Assembly: GCA_002292895.1 (NCBI GenBank)
Contig: DBCE01000027.1
Location: 1 to 16,544, forward strand
Direction: 5' to 3'
DNA: 16,544 nt
DNA from: Phycisphaerales bacterium UBA966
Lineage (GTDB): Bacteria; Planctomycetota; Phycisphaerae; Phycisphaerales; SM1A02
Below, piece by piece: positions 6,789 through 13,622 of the stretch. The notes under the pieces were generated by a model that was given only the letters and a program-made list of their open reading frames with translations, was not told the DNA's origin and did no database searches. Each line of letters begins with the position of its first letter. Position 1 is the stretch's first letter. A program made the translations under genes and the position numbers.

Positions 6789-8294
6789 ATGAACAGCATG
6801 AATACAACCCAGGACATCAAGGCGTTCTTTTCTTATCCCCGACAGGATGTCGTCGCGGGGATTGTTGTATTTCTTGTCGCATTACCGCTGTGCCTTGGCA
6901 TTGCCATCGCAAGCGGCGTGTCGCCTATCACTGGACTCGTGGCTGGCATTGTGGGCGGCATCATTGTTCCGCTGGTGAGTCGTTCACCACTCTCTGTATC
7001 TGGTCCAGCTGCGGGACTCATTTCCATCGTCCTCATGGAAATTGATCGTCTTGGATCAATTGAACGCTTCCTGAGCGCCGTGATCTTGGCCGGTGCCATC
7101 CAATTTCTCTTTGGCGTCTGTCGTACTGGAAAGTACGCCGCACTTGTTCCATCATCGGTAATCAAAGGCATGCTCGCCGCCATCGGCATCACCATTATCC
7201 TCAAGCAGCTTCCAGTGGCACTTGGCGTTACGGGTGGTCTTGGCGATATCAGTGCCGGATTTGCCATGGGGCCAACCATTATCACGGTCATTTCGCTGAT
7301 CATTCTGTACGGTTGGAAGCGCACACCGCTTGCCAAGTTTGCACTACTGTCCCCCGCGCTTGTACTGGTTGTGCTCTCAAGCTTGCTTGCGCTGATGTTC
7401 CGCAATGCGCCTTCGCTTGCACTCACGCCAGATCAATTTGTAGATGTGCCACTCGGTGGATTTTCAGCGCTTGCAAGCGCTCTTCCGCGCCCGGAGTTTG
7501 GCGCGTTCATGGACAAAGATGTTTGGATTGTGGCAGTCACCATTGCCATCGTGGCAAGTATTGAAACACTTCTCTCACTGCAGGCAATTGATCGACTTGA
7601 TCCCCTGCAGCGGCACAGTCCACCAAATCGTGAACTGTTAGCGCAAGGAATCGCCAATGCGCTTTCTGGATTTCTAGGCGGTCTACCGGTGACCTCGGTG
7701 ATCGTTCGCTCGGGCGCAAATGTTTCTGCTGGAGGCCGCGAGCGCCTCTCCGCGTTTGTGCATGGATTGCTTCTGTTGTTTGCAGTTGTCTTTGCAGGCA
7801 CCGTACTCAACCTCATACCACTCGCTTGCCTCGCCGCAGTTCTGATTCAAGTGGGACTCAACCTTGCAAAGCCATCGCTGTTTCGGATGCAGGCAAAGTT
7901 GGGCGCCATGCAATTCTTGCCATTTGCAATCACCATTGCGGCGGTGTTGGGGCTTGACCTACTCAAGGGCGTCATTGTGGGAACCGTCCTAGGTGTCATG
8001 TTTGTGCTTCACCAAAACTCCAAGAGTGTCATTGTGATCACGCGCGGCGAGAACGGTGTCGTGCAAATGAAGTTCCGCCGCGACGGAACTTTTCTTTCCA
8101 AGCCAAAAATTTCCGCGGCGCTTGAAAGCATCCAGGATGACTCGACGTTGGAGATCGTTGCAACCGGGGAGTTCCTTGACCACGATGTAAAGGAATTGTT
8201 GACAACCTTTATCAATGGCGCGAATGCGCGACGCATTACCGTGCGCCTGGTGGGCGTTGATCTTGCAGGCGCAACCGTTGGGGGCGGACACTAA
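6789..8294 (+). CDS. SulP-family anion transporter, probable bicarbonate transporter
   Basis: The 501-residue inner-membrane protein has the SulP plan: TM1 motif ALPLCLGIAIASGVSP (31-46), SVSGPAAGL (69-77), SIETLLSLQAIDRL (257-270), and the TM10 region NALSGFLGGLPVTSVIVRSG (290-309) followed by NVSAGGRERLS. A short STAS-like domain occupies about residues 420-495 (GTFLSKPKISAAL, EFLDHDVKELL). There is no fused carbonic anhydrase, which some relatives carry. SulP proteins move sulfate, bicarbonate or other anions; the tight link to dabA (6 bp) argues for bicarbonate or carbonate handling, but selectivity is not proven by sequence. A second ATG three codons in (6798) is an alternative start; neither has a clear Shine-Dalgarno sequence. 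It is the first gene of the DAB operon. Confidence 0.92.
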   Translation: MNSMNTTQDIKAFFSYPRQDVVAGIVVFLVALPLCLGIAIASGVSPITGLVAGIVGGIIVPLVSRSPLSVSGPAAGLISIVLMEIDRLGSIERFLSAVILAGAIQFLFGVCRTGKYAALVPSSVIKGMLAAIGITIILKQLPVALGVTGGLGDISAGFAMGPTIITVISLIILYGWKRTPLAKFALLSPALVLVVLSSLLALMFRNAPSLALTPDQFVDVPLGGFSALASALPRPEFGAFMDKDVWIVAVTIAIVASIETLLSLQAIDRLDPLQRHSPPNRELLAQGIANALSGFLGGLPVTSVIVRSGANVSAGGRERLSAFVHGLLLLFAVVFAGTVLNLIPLACLAAVLIQVGLNLAKPSLFRMQAKLGAMQFLPFAITIAAVLGLDLLKGVIVGTVLGVMFVLHQNSKSVIVITRGENGVVQMKFRRDGTFLSKPKISAALESIQDDSTLEIVATGEFLDHDVKELLTTFINGANARRITVRLVGVDLAGATVGGGH

Positions 8295-8300
8295 AGCCCG

Positions 8301-11183
8301 ATGCATGATTCCAACTCTATTGATGAAGATGCTATTGACGCAGCCATAACCCGGACGTATGGAATCCTGCCAGATCAAGGGCCGATTGGCGTATTCATTC
8401 ATCACAATACGCTTCACTCCTACCAACATCTTCCCTTTCATCGCGCCATTCAAGAGGGCGCCGCGCGTCTGGGTGCACACGCCTACATGGCACTTGAACG
8501 CTTCCATGCCGCATGGAAAACCGGGCGGATTGAAGAGATCGATCTAGACGAAGCACTTGATGATTTACCAAGTGCGGATGAAACGCTGCAGCTTCCACTT
8601 GGTCTTTCGCGCCGTCAACTTCGCCGCGCACTACTTGTGGAACACATCGATAATCAAGATGCTGCCGGATTGCTATGGCGAATTCGCAACGGTCCGTCTC
8701 CGGTAGCGGCTGATATGCCGCTGTGGGAGGCCGCTTTGGAACGCGTGGCACGCGGGCCGCTTCCTACAACCAAGATCGCCTCCCCACCGCTTCGGCATCG
8801 TGACGCATTGATCGCTTGCGGCGCGCGCGATCCGGACATTACAGTCACGCATGAGCTCACCGCGCTCTGTTCAAGTTTTTTAGATCAAGGGCAAGCCGGT
8901 ATCGCACTCCCCAATCGCTCTGAAGGTTTCTTGATGGCGGTGTCGCTGCTCTTTGCTTCGGGCGCTTCCGTTCCTCGTCTTTGCCGTGGTGCGGAGGATG
9001 ACTTCCGCCGAATCGCCATTGAACGAACCCCAGCAAAGATCGTCATTGCAGCCGCACTGGACGCGCTTGGTGTCCCCGAAGATGAACGCACGGAGTATGT
9101 GATTGCCACCGCGCTCGCCCTGCCTGGATGGGCGGGAATGTTCTCTCGCCTTGAGCGGAATCCAGCAGAGAATCGTGCACACTGCCCGATCTCTTTAGCT
9201 GAATTCATCGCCGTACGAATGGTCTTTGATCGCCATGCGGCGGAGCGATCGGCATGCGAAGCGCTGCTTCCAACTTCTTGGAAATTATTGCCCAAGCAGA
9301 TTCCGCTGCCTGAACCAATTGCCACTGCTTCAAGTGCATTTTTACTATGGAATCTGGCCCGTGTCGCCGGTGCGCGGCCGCAGCAAGTGCACGAAATGAA
9401 CGATGAGTCTCTTGCCATGCTTTGGCACGAGACGTCCATCTTTCATAATGGCGCGCGCGGTCAGGTGTGGCTTGAGGCGTACGAAAGTCGATACCGCCGC
9501 GCTATTCTTGGCGCAGTCGCCAGTAGACGCCGAATGGAATTACCGACACTCGTGCAACGTGCACGCGCTCAATTTATTTTCTGTATTGATGAGCGCGAAG
9601 AATCTATTCGCCGTGCGCTTGAAGAACAAGATTCTGCGTTTGTCACTTTCGGCGCAGCGGGATTCTTTGGCATGGCCATTGATTATGTCGGTCTGTACGA
9701 CCATGAGCCAGCGGCGCACTGTCCCGTCGTTGTCATACCCGCGCACGAAGTTCACGAGCAACCGGTCCTTACGCAACTCAGTTGGCATGAGCGCCGCGCT
9801 GTTCTGCGCGATCAGTGGCATGGGATCGAACGTGCGGCGGCGTCTTGGTCACGAACGCTGACGGGTGGAGCTGGTCTTTCACTACTACTTGGTCCGATTG
9901 CTGGTATCGCCGCTGTTCTACGAGTGTTGGCGCCTCGCACGTCGCTGGATATTCGCGATCGAATTGAAACACGCTTGGCACCTAGGCCAGACACCCGCCT
10001 TGGTGGAATACGACAAGAAACGTCGGCGCCACTTTCCCGAGCAGGAAAGCCCATGGGCTTCTCACTGCAAGAGGCCACTGATCGAGTTGCTGGGATGTTT
10101 CGATCTATTGGGATTGTTGGAAACTTTTCGAAAATTATTTTGGTGCTTGGGCATGGCTCCACCAGCCTGAATAATCCGCATGAGTCTGCTCACGACTGCG
10201 GCGCCTGTGGTGGTCGACGCGGTGGCGCAAACGCACGGCTCTTTGCCGATCTTGCCAATCGGAACGATGTGCGTGACTCACTGCGAGCAATTGGAATTGA
10301 CATTCCCTCTGACACGTGGTTTGTTGGCGCGCTTCACGACACAGCAAATGATGCAGTGCAGTGCTTTGATTTAGAAGAGTTGCCATCGGCCAGCGCGGCC
10401 CCGTTTGCTGACGCATGGCGAGCCCTTGAAATCGCTCGCCGTCACAGCGCCCTTGAACGAGTGCGTCGATTTGAAAGCGCGCCACTTGGACTTTCGCCAG
10501 ACGACGCGCTCCGTCATGTAGAAGAACGCGCCGCCCATCTTGCACAACCACGTCCGGAGTATGGCCACTGCACGAACGCTTGCGCATTTGTGGGACGGCG
10601 TTCCATCACGCGCGGTCTACACCTTGATCGCCGCGCCTTCTTGGTGAGCTACGACCCAACCACAGATCCAACCAATACCATTCTTGAACGCATTCTTGCG
10701 GCAGTTGGTCCGGTTGGCGCAGGTATCAGCTTGGAGTATTACTTTTCCTCCGTGGATCTTGACCGATTTGGCTGCGGCACAAAGCTGCCACACAATGTCA
10801 CTGGATTACTGGGAGTCAGCAACGGTCACCGCGGTGACTTGCGCACCGGACTTCCATTGCAAATGGTGGAAATCCATGAACCAATGCGGCTGTTGCTTGT
10901 GGTCGAAGCCACACCCGCGGCTCTGTTGGAAATTGCAGGCCGCCAAGCAGAAGTTCGGGAGTTGGTTGTAAACGAGTGGGTTCAATTGGTGTCTCTGGAC
11001 CCAACCACTGGGCATATGCAACGTTTCCATAACGGCGCATTCCACGACTGCCGCATCGACAACACGCCTCTGCAATCTGTTAACCGGTCAGTCGAATGGC
11101 ATGGATTATCGCGGGAATATGTTTCGCCAGCATTGGTTCTTGACGGACTCGATCTCCGGCCACTCGCGAAGGCAACGGCATGA
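8301..11183 (+). CDS. dabA: DabA, inorganic-carbon uptake zinc protein (DUF2309/UPF0753)
   Basis: DabA is the membrane-associated, carbonic-anhydrase-like subunit of the DAB complex. It is thought to hydrate CO2 to bicarbonate in one direction, driven by cation flow through DabB. The 960-residue product carries FCIDEREESIRRAL (427-440) with Cys428 and Asp430, and GHGSTSLNNPHESAHDCGAC (617-636) with His618 and Cys633. The four zinc-site residues established for the Halothiobacillus protein (C351, D353, H524, C539) have the same 2- and 15-residue spacings within each pair. Other family blocks are IGVFIHHNTLHSYQHLPF (29-46), YGHCTNACAFVGRR (754-767) and NGHRGDLRTGLPLQM (841-855). Length is within the family range. 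It starts 6 bp after sulP and its stop overlaps the dabB start. Confidence 0.95.
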   Translation: MHDSNSIDEDAIDAAITRTYGILPDQGPIGVFIHHNTLHSYQHLPFHRAIQEGAARLGAHAYMALERFHAAWKTGRIEEIDLDEALDDLPSADETLQLPLGLSRRQLRRALLVEHIDNQDAAGLLWRIRNGPSPVAADMPLWEAALERVARGPLPTTKIASPPLRHRDALIACGARDPDITVTHELTALCSSFLDQGQAGIALPNRSEGFLMAVSLLFASGASVPRLCRGAEDDFRRIAIERTPAKIVIAAALDALGVPEDERTEYVIATALALPGWAGMFSRLERNPAENRAHCPISLAEFIAVRMVFDRHAAERSACEALLPTSWKLLPKQIPLPEPIATASSAFLLWNLARVAGARPQQVHEMNDESLAMLWHETSIFHNGARGQVWLEAYESRYRRAILGAVASRRRMELPTLVQRARAQFIFCIDEREESIRRALEEQDSAFVTFGAAGFFGMAIDYVGLYDHEPAAHCPVVVIPAHEVHEQPVLTQLSWHERRAVLRDQWHGIERAAASWSRTLTGGAGLSLLLGPIAGIAAVLRVLAPRTSLDIRDRIETRLAPRPDTRLGGIRQETSAPLSRAGKPMGFSLQEATDRVAGMFRSIGIVGNFSKIILVLGHGSTSLNNPHESAHDCGACGGRRGGANARLFADLANRNDVRDSLRAIGIDIPSDTWFVGALHDTANDAVQCFDLEELPSASAAPFADAWRALEIARRHSALERVRRFESAPLGLSPDDALRHVEERAAHLAQPRPEYGHCTNACAFVGRRSITRGLHLDRRAFLVSYDPTTDPTNTILERILAAVGPVGAGISLEYYFSSVDLDRFGCGTKLPHNVTGLLGVSNGHRGDLRTGLPLQMVEIHEPMRLLLVVEATPAALLEIAGRQAEVRELVVNEWVQLVSLDPTTGHMQRFHNGAFHDCRIDNTPLQSVNRSVEWHGLSREYVSPALVLDGLDLRPLAKATA

Positions 11184-12496
11184 TGCATATTGATCTTGAT
11201 GCCGTGCAGCGCATCGCGTTACCGGTGTTGATTCTCTTGCCAATAGCGGCCTCTGTCGTGGTGGGTCTTCTCATCATGGCGAGTTCCCGCTACCCCAGCG
11301 AACGCACAGCAACGCGCATACTGGAAGTTGCGTTGACAATCTCACTTGTACTCAGCGCGCTCGTTGCAATTGGTGCCACGGGAGTTTTTGGCACCGCGCC
11401 TTCAGCACTTGTTGATTACGGAGCGCTCTTAGAGATTGGGACATACCGCATTCCAGCGGTGCTTCTGGCCGACTCGAAGGGAATTGTCTTCTCACTGTTG
11501 TGCACGTTTCTCACGCTATTGGTAGCTCGTTTCTCACGCACCTATATGCATCGAGAGGCGGGTTACTTCCGGTTCTTCATTGTTCTTGGTGGATTTGCCA
11601 CCGGCGCACAATTGGTCGCACTGGCAGGCGCGCTTGACATCTTCTTTGCGGGTTGGGAATTGATTGGTATTGGCTCCGCGCTGTTCATTGGCTTCTTTCA
11701 CGAACGAGCTGAGCCGGTGCGCTCATCACTGCGCGCATTCGCCACATACCGACTCTGCGACGCCGGATTCCTCATGGCAATGGTGTGTGTCCATGAAGTT
11801 CTCGGCTCTACAACTATCAATGCGCTAGATGGTTCCATCGATTTACCACTGTGGGAATCCACCACCATCGGGCTGCTGTTCTTAGTTTCAGTAATGGGTA
11901 AGTCCGCACAGTTGCCGTTTTCTGGTTGGTTACCCAGGGCAATGGAGGGACCAACTCCAACAAGCGCGCTGTTTTATGGAGGCATTTCACTTCACGCCGG
12001 GCTGTTTTTAATGTTGCGCATATCGCCAATCATCAGCGCTTCACCAGTCATTCAAGTGGTTGGCGCAGTCGTTGGTATCAGTACGGCTATCTACGCGGCA
12101 GCGGTGGCGCGCACCGATCCGGACGCAAAGGGTGCGCTGGCGCATGCAACGCTTTGCCAGGTCGGTCTCATTCTTGCGGAGATCTCACTTGGATTTACCA
12201 CGATTGCACTTGTTCACATCAGTGGGCACGCGCTGTTGCGTGTTTGGCAGTATCTGCGCGCACCCAACGCCATTCATGATGCTCACCGCATCGGCGTGCA
12301 TGCGGTCCCTGTAGAGGAGTCGCAACCCCAATCAGTTCTTGAGCGGCGCGTATATGCCGCAGCACTTCACCGACTTCGACTTGATGATCGGATCGACTCA
12401 ATAATTGATCCATTCATGGTGCTTGCACGCGCGCTTGATCGATTTGACCAACGCGTGCGCGTGATTCTGGGCGGCGGAAAGGATGTTGATTCATGA
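11180..12496 (+). CDS. dabB: DabB, ND5/NuoL-like proton-conducting membrane subunit
   Basis: The 438-residue polytopic protein resembles the antiporter-like subunits of complex I. Visible motifs are FFAGWELIGIGSALFIGFFH (155-174) with the channel-type Glu160, VMGKSAQLPFSGWLPRAMEG (238-257) with Lys241 then PTPTSAL, DPDAKGALAHATLCQVGLIL (313-332) with Lys317, and ISGHALLRVWQYLRAPN (347-363). It is shorter than NuoL (about 610), lacking the C-terminal lateral helix, as expected for DabB-type proteins. It probably supplies the ion pathway that powers DabA. Its start overlaps the dabA stop (ATGA), and a second ATG follows at once (11183). At the position where NuoL has Lys after the late His (HAFFKA), this protein has Arg354. 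Confidence 0.88.
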   Translation: MMHIDLDAVQRIALPVLILLPIAASVVVGLLIMASSRYPSERTATRILEVALTISLVLSALVAIGATGVFGTAPSALVDYGALLEIGTYRIPAVLLADSKGIVFSLLCTFLTLLVARFSRTYMHREAGYFRFFIVLGGFATGAQLVALAGALDIFFAGWELIGIGSALFIGFFHERAEPVRSSLRAFATYRLCDAGFLMAMVCVHEVLGSTTINALDGSIDLPLWESTTIGLLFLVSVMGKSAQLPFSGWLPRAMEGPTPTSALFYGGISLHAGLFLMLRISPIISASPVIQVVGAVVGISTAIYAAAVARTDPDAKGALAHATLCQVGLILAEISLGFTTIALVHISGHALLRVWQYLRAPNAIHDAHRIGVHAVPVEESQPQSVLERRVYAAALHRLRLDDRIDSIIDPFMVLARALDRFDQRVRVILGGGKDVDS

Positions 12497-13611
12497 CGCC
12501 TGAAAGTGTTCCCTACATTGTGGCAACGCTTGCCGCTGGTGGAATTTTTGCTCCAGTCATTGTTTCATCTCGGCCCGTTGGCTTGCTCCGAATCATTCTG
12601 GCAGCAGTTGCGCTTGCACTATCAACGGCCTCCATATTTTGCAGCACCGGCACACTTGCCTTTGGACTGATTGCGGTTCTCGTAATGATGCGCGGACTGT
12701 TTGCAAACCAGGGAACGGATTTGCCAAAGCTACCGTGCATAGTGTCCACCCTGTTCGCGGTGGCGGCCGCTTTGACTGGCGAATGGCCCGTACTGAATCT
12801 GATTGCCGCGGTGTTGCTGTTGGCGACGCTTTCGGGCGCATGGCCTATGCATTGGCTTGCGGCTCGAGTGATTGATCGATCACCCCTTGCCATGGCTGAG
12901 CAAATTTCCACATGCATAGTGGCAACATTTGCCTATCTTCGATTTGTGGCGCCAACGGAGTTTGCCTTTGATGCGGCCTCTACCTTGGTACGGCTTGGTG
13001 CAGTGCTTGCTTTATTGCCCGCCATCACCGCGCTCGTACAGGTGAATCTGCGCGGATTTTACCGATGCGTAGTTGCCATGCACGGCGGAATGTTGATCGC
13101 CGCACTCGGCGCGGCGGGACATGGACACAGTGCGGCCGCCCTTCTAGTGACTGTCACGCTTGCGTTAGCCATGGGAGGACTCGGCGCCATGGTGGCGGCG
13201 GTCGAAGATCGCTGCGGGCGCGTTTTACTGAAAGACCAAGGCGGAAGAATCTGGGGCATGCCCCGTTTAGCAGCTGCATTTCTCTTGTTTGCGGCCTCTG
13301 GTGTTGGAATGCCAGGCACTGCAGGTTTCATTGCAGACGATCTCTTGCTTCATGCGCTTTGGGAAGAAAGCGTGGTGGGTTCACTCATCATGATCGTGGC
13401 GGCGGCACTGCTTGCGGTTGCATCGCTCGCCACATTCGCAAAGATCTTTCTTGGTCCACCCGCCACATCCCTGGCTGGCGATCTGCGCCAACCAGAGCGA
13501 TACGTGGTGATTACAACGTTTGGCCTACTGGTGCTGATTGGTGTAGCACCCTGGTTGCTCGCGAATCCGCTTGCCGAATATCTGCGCGGCTTTGGCGCAG
13601 TACCACACTAA
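12493..13611 (+). CDS. Short ND4/NuoM-like membrane subunit of the DAB operon
   Basis: The 372-residue protein has about ten to eleven predicted membrane helices. Its second half matches ND4/NuoM-type subunits: RGFYRCVVAMHGGMLIAAL (187-205), MGGLGAMVAAVEDRCGR (227-243), then GGRIWGMPRLAAAF (250-263), GVGMPGTAGFIADDLLL (270-286) and a helix ending TFAKIFLGPP (314-323). NuoM is about 500 residues; here the first half is shortened and I cannot find the usual TM5 Glu motif. Asp282 stands where NuoM has an essential-type Glu after GLPGTxxFVGE. It overlaps dabB by 4 nt (ATGA), so the products are probably made together as a two-subunit ion module. Similar NuoL-like/NuoM-like pairs next to DUF2309 genes occur elsewhere. 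Its stop lies 11 bp from the end of the convergent protease gene. Confidence 0.85.
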   Translation: MTPESVPYIVATLAAGGIFAPVIVSSRPVGLLRIILAAVALALSTASIFCSTGTLAFGLIAVLVMMRGLFANQGTDLPKLPCIVSTLFAVAAALTGEWPVLNLIAAVLLLATLSGAWPMHWLAARVIDRSPLAMAEQISTCIVATFAYLRFVAPTEFAFDAASTLVRLGAVLALLPAITALVQVNLRGFYRCVVAMHGGMLIAALGAAGHGHSAAALLVTVTLALAMGGLGAMVAAVEDRCGRVLLKDQGGRIWGMPRLAAAFLLFAASGVGMPGTAGFIADDLLLHALWEESVVGSLIMIVAAALLAVASLATFAKIFLGPPATSLAGDLRQPERYVVITTFGLLVLIGVAPWLLANPLAEYLRGFGAVPH

Positions 13612-13622
13612 GCCTTGCTCGA

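Noticed and set aside
11180..13611. The two ND5/ND4-like genes as one frameshifted gene
   Set aside because: Each has its own start and a clean ATGA overlap, and they match different subunit types (ND5-like and ND4-like).
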